From the NCBI RefSeq assembly GCF_001428105.1, contig NZ_LMSJ01000012.1:308569-372568 (forward strand): a DNA stretch of 64,000 nt. Reading direction: 5' to 3'. A program made the position numbers and the translations under genes. Every line of letters starts with the position of its first letter. Positions within the stretch are counted from its first letter, which is position 1. Positions 44,091 to 52,391 of the stretch are shown here, in pieces. The notes beneath the pieces are model-generated. The model saw only the letters and a list, made by a program, of their open reading frames with translations, did not search any database and was not told the origin of the DNA. The DNA is from Paenibacillus sp. Soil766 (lineage in GTDB: Bacteria > Bacillota > Bacilli > Paenibacillales > NBRC-103111).

Positions 44091-44609
44091 ATGCCGAAGT
44101 TAACACGATCGAAGATGGTATTCTACGTGTTCCTAGTAGCAGCCATTCTATGGATGGCTTTCATCTATATGAAGTCTGCCGAGCCATACCACCAGCAGAG
44201 TTTGAAGCCCTACTTGGAATCGAAATTTTCCACTGAAAAGCTGAAAGAACATATCCCCAAAGTGAAGTTTACCTATGATCATCAGGTGATTTCATGGCAA
44301 GATCCCATTAATTTAATTGAATTCTTCATAAGAAAAGCAGGGCATGTTAGCGAATACGCTGTGCTTGCCCTGCTTTGGTCAATAGCTTTACTTGCCAAAC
44401 CTGTCAGAATGAACATAGCTTTGATCAGCTCCTTCCTAATCTCATTGCTCTACGCAATGTCGGATGAATGGCATCAATCGTTCGTGAAGGACCGAACAGG
44501 GCACGGCATCGATGTAGTCGTCGACGGAGTCGGTATTCTGTTTGCGCTCATTCTGATTGTCGTGGTGGTTTCGATACGGAATCGAATTAAATCCAGAAGA
44601 ATAAGCTAG
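44091..44609 (+). CDS. VanZ family protein
   Basis: 172 residues. N-terminal membrane segment, then the characteristic FIRKAGHVSEYAVLALL helix (positions about 81-97) and SLLYAMSDEWHQSFVKDRTGHGIDVVVDGVG, the GR/DR-x-x-x-x-D-x-x-x-D-xxG pattern of VanZ proteins. VanZ confers low-level teicoplanin resistance in enterococci; housekeeping VanZ-like proteins have unknown function. It belongs to a two-gene unit with the small membrane protein. Confidence 0.92.
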   Translation: MPKLTRSKMVFYVFLVAAILWMAFIYMKSAEPYHQQSLKPYLESKFSTEKLKEHIPKVKFTYDHQVISWQDPINLIEFFIRKAGHVSEYAVLALLWSIALLAKPVRMNIALISSFLISLLYAMSDEWHQSFVKDRTGHGIDVVVDGVGILFALILIVVVVSIRNRIKSRRIS

Positions 44610-44736
44610 TTAGTAGTACGTAGACTTTTCTTTTTCTAACCGTTTGCCATTTCCAATGCTCACGGGACTGGCTTTCCAAATCGTTCTGTTGCCACTCCAT
44701 TAATTTCTCTGAAACATAGAGGTCTGTTGGTTGCAT
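44587..44736 (-). CDS. Possible small protein (49 aa), convergent with VanZ-like gene
   Basis: ATG at 44736 opens a frame MQPTDLYVSEKLMEWQQ ... SREHWKWQTVRKRKVYVLLTSLFFWI; codon use is coding-like and the C-terminus is hydrophobic. AAAGGA lies about thirteen bases upstream, too far for a strong site. Overlaps the end of the VanZ-like gene by 23 bases in antisense. Confidence 0.35.
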   Translation of the reverse strand: MQPTDLYVSEKLMEWQQNDLESQSREHWKWQTVRKRKVYVLLTSLFFWI

Positions 44737-44851
44737 ATGAGGGTCACTTTCCTTTCTTTTCCTGATACGTTTAGTTTACGCTAGAATAAGGGGAACAAAA
44801 AGAGTATAATTCACTTCAATGATTTCCCCTTTTATGGAAAGGACGTTGAAG

Positions 44852-46669
44852 ATGCAGCTACTCACTCATTTTCTGGAGCTACGCGCGGGTTTCGAGCATG
44901 GAATTGAGCATAAACCACAGCCCATTACGTTAGAAGAATTAGCAGAAAGATTATATTGCTCGACACGGAATGTGAAGATTTTATTGAAAAAAATGAGTGA
45001 CCACAATTGGATTTCCTGGAAGCCCGGACGGGGTAGAGGGAATATTTCCGAGCTTACTTTTATGGTCTCTTCGGAAGACATGATCTCGAAACAAGCGATG
45101 GCGCTTGCGAATCGAGGCGATTATTTAGGCACGATTGAGCTGATTCATCAACTAGGCAAGGGAGAAGCACTTCAGGACTCCTTTATCGAGTGGTTGTTCA
45201 GCTTTTTTGGCTACCGGACAGTTGAGTATGAGGAGCGGTTTAAGGATACATTGCGAGTGCCTGTTTATAAATGGTTGGTGACGCTGGATCCTGCGCACAC
45301 TTTTTTTGCATTTGATTTCCATCTAGTGAGTCAAATTTTCGATACGCTCATACGCTATAATCCGCAGACCAGGGTGATCGAGTCGCACTTGGCTCATTAC
45401 TGGGAAATCAGCGAGGATGGCTTGCATTACACTTTTTATTTGCGCAAAGGCGTGCTGTTCCATCATGGCAGAGAGATGACAGCGCATGATGTAATGTACT
45501 CTTTGTCGCGGTTAAAGAAGCTTGGTCAGACTGCCACGCATGGATGGATAACCGAAAGCATTGAGACGATTACCGTGCTGAATCGAAGTTCGATAGCCAT
45601 TGAATTAAGCCAGCCGAATGTGCTATTTCTTCAACAGCTGGCACATACCTCCATGGCCATTGTCCCCGAGGAAATATGCCGCGATAATGAGTCTATTTTT
45701 GGGCGAATGCCTATTGGGACGGGGCCGTTCAGGCTGGAGAGAAACGATGATTACATTTGCAAGCTGCGGGCGTTTGATAATTATTTTGGCGTCAGGCCGC
45801 ATATGGATCTCATTGAATTCTGGCTGCTGCCCTCGGATCTACAGGAATCGACACCAAGCTGGGATACGATCCAAGTGTATCGTGGGCAATCGAATTCGAG
45901 TAAGCCGGTAGGCGTGATTGATAAAGATTCAGAATGGCATCAAATTGAGCAAACCATTATGGGGTGCAGTTTATTAACGTTTAATCGCAATAAGAGAGGA
46001 CCGCAATATCATCCTAACTTCCGCAAAGCAGTTGATTTGGTCATAGATCGTGAGCATATGATTGAGGAACTCGGCGGATTTCGGGAAGCACCAGCAAGCA
46101 GTTTTATCCCGACGATGGAGCCGCTAGTAAGGTCTAGGACGGATATGACGGAAGCTAAGCGTTTGCTAAATGAAATGGGCTATAACGGTGAGACCCTACA
46201 TATGTATGTCTATCGGAATAACAATGAGGATGCCATGTGGATTTGCCGGCAGTGCGCTCAGATTGGGATTCCCATCGAGATCACGATTCGGAGTGAGTCC
46301 GACATGACGCAGATGGACACCATTGACGAAGCCGATCTTATTTTTTATCACATTTGTATGGAAAGCAATTATGACCTACATATTATCCAAACTTTGAAAC
46401 AAAGCAACAGCTATGTGCGTGCACATTTGAATGAAGAGCGGCTTGCGTGGGTGGATTCGAACATGGAGGGGATTCTGAGTAATCCTAATTTGGATGAGCG
46501 CATTGTTGGTTTACATGAATTGATTGCTGAGCTTCAAGAGGAGAAATCGTTCCTTTTCGTCCTGCATCGATCCCAACAAACGACGTATCATGATTCGATT
46601 AAAGGGGTAACGATCAACGATTTAGGGTGGATTGATTTCCGAGAGATTTGGTTTACGCCAAGTATTTGA
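44852..46669 (+). CDS. SgrR-like transcriptional regulator with ABC-type substrate-binding domain
   Basis: 605 residues from ATG 44852, which has AAAGGA eight bases before; the in-frame ATG at 44819 lacks a site. N-terminal winged helix of the SgrR type (ITLEELAERLYCSTRNVKILLKKMSDHNWISWKPGRGRGN). From residue 150 a solute-binding protein family 5 domain (YNPQTRVIESHLAHYWEISEDGLHYTFYLRKGVLFHHGREMTAHDV). In Escherichia coli SgrR senses sugar-phosphate stress. Here it stands alone, so the target is unknown. Confidence 0.92.
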   Translation: MQLLTHFLELRAGFEHGIEHKPQPITLEELAERLYCSTRNVKILLKKMSDHNWISWKPGRGRGNISELTFMVSSEDMISKQAMALANRGDYLGTIELIHQLGKGEALQDSFIEWLFSFFGYRTVEYEERFKDTLRVPVYKWLVTLDPAHTFFAFDFHLVSQIFDTLIRYNPQTRVIESHLAHYWEISEDGLHYTFYLRKGVLFHHGREMTAHDVMYSLSRLKKLGQTATHGWITESIETITVLNRSSIAIELSQPNVLFLQQLAHTSMAIVPEEICRDNESIFGRMPIGTGPFRLERNDDYICKLRAFDNYFGVRPHMDLIEFWLLPSDLQESTPSWDTIQVYRGQSNSSKPVGVIDKDSEWHQIEQTIMGCSLLTFNRNKRGPQYHPNFRKAVDLVIDREHMIEELGGFREAPASSFIPTMEPLVRSRTDMTEAKRLLNEMGYNGETLHMYVYRNNNEDAMWICRQCAQIGIPIEITIRSESDMTQMDTIDEADLIFYHICMESNYDLHIIQTLKQSNSYVRAHLNEERLAWVDSNMEGILSNPNLDERIVGLHELIAELQEEKSFLFVLHRSQQTTYHDSIKGVTINDLGWIDFREIWFTPSI

Positions 46670-46680
46670 GCATGAAAAAA

Positions 46681-46696
46681 ACGACCTTACGGTCGT
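46681..46696 (-). terminator. Hairpin overlapping the stop codon of the 87-aa protein gene
   Basis: ACGACC-TTAC-GGTCGT with T-run (CGTTTTTTT) on the minus strand. The TAA stop codon of the minus-strand gene is in the loop. Confidence 0.7.
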
Positions 46697-46950
46697 CTAG
46701 GAGCAGGGGGCTCAAAGCGGTGTTCCATCGCTACCCAACGTCCATTCGCAACGAAAAAGCCGATGAATGCGAATACGATCAGTCGAATGGGAATCCAAGC
46801 GGAATTAATGGATTGGAAGCTAATAAATTCGAGCAAAGTCGTGAGGAGCGAAGCGCCGATTCCCCAAGGAACGATGCCGAACATAACTAAATATCTAGAG
46901 CGGCCAAATTTTTTTCTCCTAAGCCATATATCTTTATGCGAATCTTTCAT
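46687..46950 (-). CDS. Small membrane protein of unknown function (87 aa)
   Basis: Start at 46950 (AAGGGAG seven bases upstream); the much longer frame has no site. A basic start (MKDSHKDIWLRRKKFGRSR) precedes two hydrophobic segments (about 22-42 and 50-72), ending ERHRFEPPAPRRP-like Pro/Arg tail. Not recognised. Confidence 0.6.
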   Translation of the reverse strand: MKDSHKDIWLRRKKFGRSRYLVMFGIVPWGIGASLLTTLLEFISFQSINSAWIPIRLIVFAFIGFFVANGRWVAMEHRFEPPAPRRP

Positions 46951-47107
46951 GTCAAAGCTCCCTTTTTTCTTTCTAGTATAGCACTGCTGAGGGAAAATCT
47001 CGAATGATAGAAGCTCCACCCGTGGAAAAGGTGTTTTTCTGAGGAGAGGGGTGAACATTATCAGCATAATATGGTAGTATAAGGAAGTTGAATAGGGGGA
47101 GAACACC

Positions 47108-47773
47108 ATGCTTATCAAAATACTACTATTTGGATTGCTCTGGCGGATCGTTGGTAATCCGTTTCTAGCGCTGCTCATTTTACTCGTAATTCTGTATATG
47201 TTGGACAGAAGGTACGTTGGCATACTGCCGAATATTTGGAGACCGTTTCAGTTGAACCGAAGAGCGGCACGTCTACGGATTGACCTCCATGCGAACCCGC
47301 ACAATACGTCAGCGAAGCTGGATTTGGCGCGCATTCTAATTGAACGTAAAAAATATCAAGAAGCGCTGCCCTACTTGGAACAAACACTACCGATCATGCA
47401 GGAATCTGCTGATGTTCATTACGAAATAGGACTGTGTCAACTGAAGCTGGGCCGAATGGCCGAGGGTGAAATCTTCATGCTGAAAGCGATCGAGCTCAAT
47501 CCTCGTGTCAAATATGGCGAAGCCTACCTGCGCCTCGGCGAGGCTCTGGCTCCCCAGCAACCTACGCGTGCGGCGCAGTTTATTGAACAATTCCGCGACC
47601 TGCATTCCTCATCGGTCGAGGCTTACTACCGGCTAGGCCAGCTGTATCAGCAGCTCGGCCGCCAGGAAGATGCCAAGCGCGCGTACCGCGAAGCGCTGGA
47701 CATTTACCGCGGCTTGCCACGCTACAGCCGCAGACAGCAGCGGCGCTGGGCATGGCTAGCGCGCATGAAATAG
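47108..47773 (+). CDS. Membrane-anchored TPR protein
   Basis: 221 residues: a hydrophobic N-terminus (about 1-34, two short membrane segments) and then tetratricopeptide repeats. The repeats are visible as DLARILIERKKYQEALPYLEQTLP, EIGLCQLKLGRMAEGEIFMLKAIELNP and YRLGQLYQQLGRQEDAKRAYREALDIY. GGGGGAG precedes the ATG. Acts as a cytoplasmic protein-protein platform at the membrane; partner unknown. Confidence 0.88.
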   Translation: MLIKILLFGLLWRIVGNPFLALLILLVILYMLDRRYVGILPNIWRPFQLNRRAARLRIDLHANPHNTSAKLDLARILIERKKYQEALPYLEQTLPIMQESADVHYEIGLCQLKLGRMAEGEIFMLKAIELNPRVKYGEAYLRLGEALAPQQPTRAAQFIEQFRDLHSSSVEAYYRLGQLYQQLGRQEDAKRAYREALDIYRGLPRYSRRQQRRWAWLARMK

Positions 47774-47806
47774 AAAGGTTCCGCTCATCTGCGAGCGGAA
47801 CCTTTT
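47774..47806. terminator. Bidirectional terminator, stop codon of acyltransferase gene in the loop
   Basis: AAAGGTTCCGCTC/GAGCGGAACCTTTT, 13-bp perfect stem with T-run on both strands. The TGA of the convergent acyltransferase gene (47785-47787) lies inside. Confidence 0.9.
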
Positions 47807-48846
47807 TTCACTGCGAGCGCGTAGCCGCGCGAGAGCAGCAAAGCGCCCAGCAGCCCGATAAGAACGGCTGCTGTGGTGTGCACATCATAGAGCCAAAGGC
47901 GCCAAGGCGCTGGCTCTGGCGTAACGCGATCCCACAGGGTGAGGATCGCGGGATGCACGAGATAAATGCCGAAGGAGGCTGCGCCTAAGGCAGATAAGAA
48001 AGCGCTGAAGCGTGAGCCACGCGCCAGTTGGTTGCGCGCCCACGGCACACAGACGAGTGGGATAGTCAGGCAGTATGCGAGCAGCGTCAGCTCGAACCAA
48101 GTATTTTCGATCATAGCGAGACCATATTGCTGAAGCAGGAGCATACCTACGTAAGCGCCGCCAGCCACATAGACGGCGATCCCAATCCACCTTTTGCAAC
48201 GAATCGCCCAAGTCACCATGATGGGATAGTGGATGCCCATGTAAGCACCGAAACAGAAAGTAGCCGTATAGCTTATGAACAATGTGGCATATTCAGGCAG
48301 CGGGATTATCCAATGATGACAGGTATAGGAAGCTGCTTGAATGCCGATTCCTAGAGGAATCAGGCCGTGACGTAGCCAAGCGTAACGTTGTACCGCACTT
48401 ATGATCAGAGGGAATAGCACATAGAACTGAACGATAATAACGATATAATAGAGATGATAGCTCGCATTGCCCGATAGGAGCAGTTTAATTAGATGAAACA
48501 CATCGAATTGTATCGTGCCATGAAACATGAATTGATTATACACATAATAGAATATGGACCAAATGACATAAGGAATTAAAATCTTTTGCAGCCTTTTTAT
48601 CCAAAAACCACGTGCCATTCGAGGCTCCCAACGGTCATAATACGAATAAAACAAGACGAGACCGCTAATCCAGATGAATAATGGAACGGTAAACAAGCTA
48701 GCTTTGTTGAGGATGAAAAAGATAGCCTGTGAGCCTGTCCCAACAGGAAGTTGAGTGGCGCCAGAGGTACCATGAATGAGTACGACAGCAAAGATCGCAA
48801 TTGCACGTACGATGTCGATTTCTGACAACTTAGCCTTAGATAACAT
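47785..48846 (-). CDS. Acyltransferase family 3 membrane protein
   Basis: 353 residues with about ten membrane helices. N-terminus EIDIVRAIAIFAVVLIHGTSG has the conserved Arg and His of the family (R in DIVRAIAI, H in VVLIHG). Transfers acyl groups (O-acetyl, succinyl) to extracellular carbohydrates in characterised relatives. AAAAGGAG precedes the ATG. The C-terminal codons lie within the shared terminator. Confidence 0.88.
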   Translation of the reverse strand: MLSKAKLSEIDIVRAIAIFAVVLIHGTSGATQLPVGTGSQAIFFILNKASLFTVPLFIWISGLVLFYSYYDRWEPRMARGFWIKRLQKILIPYVIWSIFYYVYNQFMFHGTIQFDVFHLIKLLLSGNASYHLYYIVIIVQFYVLFPLIISAVQRYAWLRHGLIPLGIGIQAASYTCHHWIIPLPEYATLFISYTATFCFGAYMGIHYPIMVTWAIRCKRWIGIAVYVAGGAYVGMLLLQQYGLAMIENTWFELTLLAYCLTIPLVCVPWARNQLARGSRFSAFLSALGAASFGIYLVHPAILTLWDRVTPEPAPWRLWLYDVHTTAAVLIGLLGALLLSRGYALAVKKGSARR

Positions 48847-49004
48847 TGTGTAAAATCTCCTTTTTTCTCTCGTTTCACTGTAACATGATCCCCTTAGGAG
48901 GACAATGCCGCTATGAATGAAAGCCCGCGTAGCTTGACGCTCTCACCTACCCGAGATAAACTGTTGATAGCGTGTAAAGAGATCAATCAAGAGGGTGAAT
49001 GAGC

Positions 49005-49112
49005 GTGAGTTACGAATATTTGATGCAGGCAGTTTTGCTCATATTTTTGGTGATTATCACTTTTTTTGCTATGTTGGTATGGACCAAATGGCGAAAAAGA
49101 GGACGGAGATAA
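49005..49112 (+). CDS. Very small membrane protein (35 aa)
   Basis: A single membrane helix (about 6-27) followed by a basic tail WTKWRKRGRR; this positive-inside ending is typical of real membrane miniproteins. GAGGG is nine bases before GTG 49005; an ATG at 48999 in frame is too close to it. It ends three bases before the DUF86 gene start and is likely in one operon with it. Confidence 0.5.
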   Translation: MSYEYLMQAVLLIFLVIITFFAMLVWTKWRKRGRR

Positions 49113-49115
49113 AAC

Positions 49116-49547
49116 ATGTATTTTATTAATCATGAACAAATTGATGGGCGCATTCAGTTTCTGACGGTACTCGCGGAGGCAAGTCAGCAATTAGAAGTGC
49201 AGTGGGCACAAGGTAAGCAGGATCTGATTTGGCAGCTTTCGCAAGAACGAGTACTCCATTTAGCGATAGAAACTGTTACGGATATTGGGAGCTTGCTCAT
49301 TGATGCCTTTATTTTAAGAGATGCAAGCAGTTATGAAGACATTGTAGAAATCGTACATGGAGAAGGAGCTTATTCAGAGTCTTTGACGGAGACATTGCTG
49401 CAATTAGTGAAGCTTCGCAAGCCACTTGTACAGGACTTTGTAGAATGGCAGCGACAAGACTTGCATCCATTAATACCTGTACTCCCAGCGGCTTTTGAGG
49501 AATTCGCGGCTTCTGTTCGAGCATTTATCAAGAGTGAATTGGAATAA
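49116..49547 (+). CDS. DUF86 / HepT-like protein (YutE-like)
   Basis: 143 residues, all alpha, of the HepT-like family (similar to YutE of B. subtilis). Its core ETVTDIGSLLIDAFILRD is as expected, but the RX4HXY segment reads RKPLVQDFVEW, with Gln in place of the histidine that is needed for the RNase/toxin activity of HepT. No nucleotidyltransferase antitoxin gene lies next to it. It follows a tiny membrane protein. Confidence 0.82.
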   Translation: MYFINHEQIDGRIQFLTVLAEASQQLEVQWAQGKQDLIWQLSQERVLHLAIETVTDIGSLLIDAFILRDASSYEDIVEIVHGEGAYSESLTETLLQLVKLRKPLVQDFVEWQRQDLHPLIPVLPAAFEEFAASVRAFIKSELE

Positions 49548-49630
49548 CATACATAAGTGTTTCATAATTTACTTATTGCCTGTGATGCTGTAAAATGAGA
49601 CCTAAACGAGTACCGAGGGCAGGTGAGAGC

Positions 49631-50260
49631 ATGAATCAAACACTAGAAACATCGACGCGTAAAGTGATTCTTTCTATGCTCAAAACGCAAGGGCCGTTAA
49701 GTGTTCAAGATATGGCCAAACAACTCGGGATTACTGAGATGGCCGTCAGACGACATATTCATTCGATGGAGAAAGATGATTTGCTCGAGGCCAAGCTCGT
49801 AAGGCAAGCAATGGGCCGTCCAACAAGTGTGTATACCTTAGCACCTCAGGCGGACGAATTATTTCCCAAGAAATACTCGCAATTAACGTTGGATTTATTA
49901 GACGAGCTATTAGAAGACGAAGGTCAAGATAAGATCGAACGGCTCTTTGAAGGCAGACAGGGAAAGCTGGAAGCTCGCTATCAGTCAAGGATGCAAGGCA
50001 AAAGCTTAGAAGATCGCGTGGCAGAATTAGCGGACATTCAGAACGAGAATGGATATATGGTTGACTGGTCCGCGCAAGATGATGCTTATATCTTCAATGA
50101 GCACAACTGTCCTATTGCGAAGGTGGCCAATACGTTCCAGCAGGCATGTCAATGTGAATTATCATTGTTCCGAAATCTACTGGATGCTCATGTTGAGCGT
50201 ACAGAGTGTCTGGCCAAAGGTGCTAACAAATGTGTGTATATCATACGTCAAAATAAATAG
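49631..50260 (+). CDS. SufR-like winged-helix regulator with cysteine ligands (candidate Fe-S sensor)
   Basis: 209 residues from ATG 49631 (AGGTGAGAGC upstream). The N-terminal helix-turn-helix LSVQDMAKQLGITEMAVRRHIHSMEKDDLLEAK and GRPTSVYTLAP wing match SufR/DeoR-type proteins. The C-terminal cysteines are spaced C-x12-C and, from the second, a cysteine 28 residues on. In the cyanobacterial SufR repressor the three essential cysteines (164, 177, 205 from memory) have the same spacings 13 and 28. This suggests an iron-sulfur cluster sensor. No suf operon is in the window. Confidence 0.82.
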   Translation: MNQTLETSTRKVILSMLKTQGPLSVQDMAKQLGITEMAVRRHIHSMEKDDLLEAKLVRQAMGRPTSVYTLAPQADELFPKKYSQLTLDLLDELLEDEGQDKIERLFEGRQGKLEARYQSRMQGKSLEDRVAELADIQNENGYMVDWSAQDDAYIFNEHNCPIAKVANTFQQACQCELSLFRNLLDAHVERTECLAKGANKCVYIIRQNK

Positions 50261-50265
50261 TTTGG

Positions 50266-50304
50266 AAAAGAAGTAAAGCAGGTAGGACCTGCTTTACTTC
50301 TTTT
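50266..50304 (+). terminator. Terminator of the SufR-like gene
   Basis: AAAAGAAGTAAAGCAGGT pairs with ACCTGCTTTACTTCTTTT (18 bp, three-base loop) and continues into T residues. Confidence 0.93.
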
Positions 50305-50475
50305 TTTTCGTTCATTTTCTAATATTTTCACATATCCGGTTTCACAGATTCAGGAATTGTTTATTAATACATATGAGGATGCTTTTGGGACAAATTTCCA
50401 ATGTACGGACTAAAATTAAATCTCCTCTATCGAAGTTTATATTATATAAATAGTAGAGGAGGTGAATCCATAACT

Positions 50476-52176
50476 ATGAATAACAAAGACTTCGGTTTTA
50501 GTTCTAGTCAAATAGAGAGAAAAAGGAGTGCATTCAGAGTGAAATCAATGATGGGGAAAATTTCTCATGCTTTGGCTCTATTCATGATCGTTTCTATTCT
50601 AGTACCTGTAATTGCATTCGGGGCAACGCTAGGCATTAAGTCGTACACATACGACAAGACGACTGGAAATGTAACAGCAACCGTTTATAGCGACGTTTAT
50701 GACAATGTATCTGGAGCTGTGTATCTGAATGTGTACACTCCTGATCTTCATTTATTGAAGAAAGCTTACATGACTGATTACACCAACACGGAGACCGTAA
50801 ATGGCGTTACATATTACAATTTCACATTTAACACAGGGATAACAGCCAAAGTATATGATGCCGTCTATTTATCAGGCCAATATAGTTCTACAGTTTCTAG
50901 CCGCGTATATGCGACGGATGCCAACCCCGATGTGCCAGGATGTACGAGTTACTGTGGTGGAGGTGGGTATGGCGGAGGAGGTAGTTGGATACCACCAGTA
51001 GCTGGGACTACTATTAGTGTTCCTATGACAGGTGAAGTTAACGAAGATACCCTGAAAAATGCACTAGCTTCGAATGTGAACGTAGAACTCACATTATCCG
51101 GCGACATTGCCCTTCTTCCAGCTTCTGCTTTAGTTGATGCTGTAGGTAAAGCGGGCTCGACCATTACAGTACGGTCAGACAATGGCACTTATATGCTTCC
51201 TCTTACTATATTAGATTTGAATACACTAGCACAATCACTAGGTATCCCCTTGAAGGATCTGAAGATCAAAGTAAGTATTACGAAGCTTACCGGTGATTCA
51301 GCAGCTGCGGTTACTTCTGCAGCCACTTCTATCGGTGCTAAAGTGATTACTGATGCAGTAGACTTTAATGTGATTGCTCTAGGACCTGGAGACAAAACAA
51401 CTTCTATTGATTTTGGCAAAACGTACGTTTCACGTTCCATTAACATCACAAATACAGTAGATACGAAGTCGGTTACAGGTGTTCTCTACAATGAGACAAC
51501 GAAGAAGCTAAGTTTTGTTCCGGCAATCTTCGAAGTTAAAGATGGCAAAACAGTTGCAACGCTGAAACGTAACGGCAATAGCATCTACACTGTAGTTGAA
51601 ATGAACAAAAACTTTACAGATACAGCTTTCCACTGGTCTAGGGATGATGTAAGCCTCCTTGCCAATAAGCTTGTGATTGATGGGATGACAGATACGACAT
51701 TCGCGCCTGACCTTTCCATTACCCGTGCAGAATTTGCGGCATTGGCTGTTCGTTCCTTAGGTTTAATCCTGAATATTACTACAACAGCCACATTCAGCGA
51801 TGTCGAAGCTTCCGATTGGTACGCAACGACAGTTGCAACTGCAGCTAAAGCGGGTATTATTGAGGGATATGAAGATGGTTCATTTAAGCCAAATGCTCAG
51901 ATCACTCGAGAAGAGCTTGCCGCTATGATTGTACGAACGATGAATTATGCAGGATTGAAATCAAATCTCTCTGATTCACAGCAACACGCGTTATTAAGCA
52001 AATTCAGCGATTCTAACAATATCGTGTGGGCACAAAAAGAAATTGCTACTGCGATCGATGCTGGAATTATCAATGGTTTGACGGATACAACGATCGGTTC
52101 TAGCAACCAAGCAACTCGTGCAGAAGCCGCTACTATGCTGAAACGTTTCCTAAGTAAAGCCGGATTCATTAATTAA
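50476..52176 (+). CDS. Secreted SLH-domain protein
   Basis: 566 residues from ATG 50476, ten bases after AGGAGGTGA; GTG 50539 after AAAAGGAG is a serious alternative and would give a typical 30-residue signal peptide. A hydrophobic segment (about 30-48, ending VIAFGA) exports it. A Gly-rich turn (CTSYCGGGGYGGGGSW) separates an N-terminal beta domain from the middle part. Three S-layer homology domains occupy about 380-566 (FTDTAFHWSRDDVSLLANK, FSDVEASDWYATTVATAAK, FSDSNNIVWAQKEIATAI), which bind pyruvylated wall polymers. Confidence 0.9.
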   Translation: MNNKDFGFSSSQIERKRSAFRVKSMMGKISHALALFMIVSILVPVIAFGATLGIKSYTYDKTTGNVTATVYSDVYDNVSGAVYLNVYTPDLHLLKKAYMTDYTNTETVNGVTYYNFTFNTGITAKVYDAVYLSGQYSSTVSSRVYATDANPDVPGCTSYCGGGGYGGGGSWIPPVAGTTISVPMTGEVNEDTLKNALASNVNVELTLSGDIALLPASALVDAVGKAGSTITVRSDNGTYMLPLTILDLNTLAQSLGIPLKDLKIKVSITKLTGDSAAAVTSAATSIGAKVITDAVDFNVIALGPGDKTTSIDFGKTYVSRSINITNTVDTKSVTGVLYNETTKKLSFVPAIFEVKDGKTVATLKRNGNSIYTVVEMNKNFTDTAFHWSRDDVSLLANKLVIDGMTDTTFAPDLSITRAEFAALAVRSLGLILNITTTATFSDVEASDWYATTVATAAKAGIIEGYEDGSFKPNAQITREELAAMIVRTMNYAGLKSNLSDSQQHALLSKFSDSNNIVWAQKEIATAIDAGIINGLTDTTIGSSNQATRAEAATMLKRFLSKAGFIN

Positions 52177-52192
52177 TATGTTGTGAATAAAG

Positions 52193-52235
52193 ACCTGATG
52201 TTGTGGACCACTGTGTCTCAAGATCAGGTTTTTTT
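52193..52235 (+). terminator. Terminator of the SLH protein gene
   Basis: ACCTGAT/ATCAGGT stem with an internal stretch, followed by seven T. Confidence 0.72.
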
Positions 52236-52391
52236 AGTCTACTTCAACATCTGCACGCACACCTTTCAGCATACTTTCAGCCAGTATTCATACAGCTATC
52301 AGCCCAATTTAAGTATCACTTCAGGTTAGCGTTCTATACTTGATCTATCAGCAAGATAACAAAATGATAGCAATCGAGAGGCGGTAATCGT

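Noticed and set aside
44091..44609. Glycopeptide resistance cluster at the VanZ-like gene
   Set aside because: No vanHAX or vanRS genes are present; lone VanZ-like proteins are common in Bacillota.
49116..49547. HepT/MNT toxin-antitoxin pair
   Set aside because: No nucleotidyltransferase gene is adjacent and the toxin histidine is absent.
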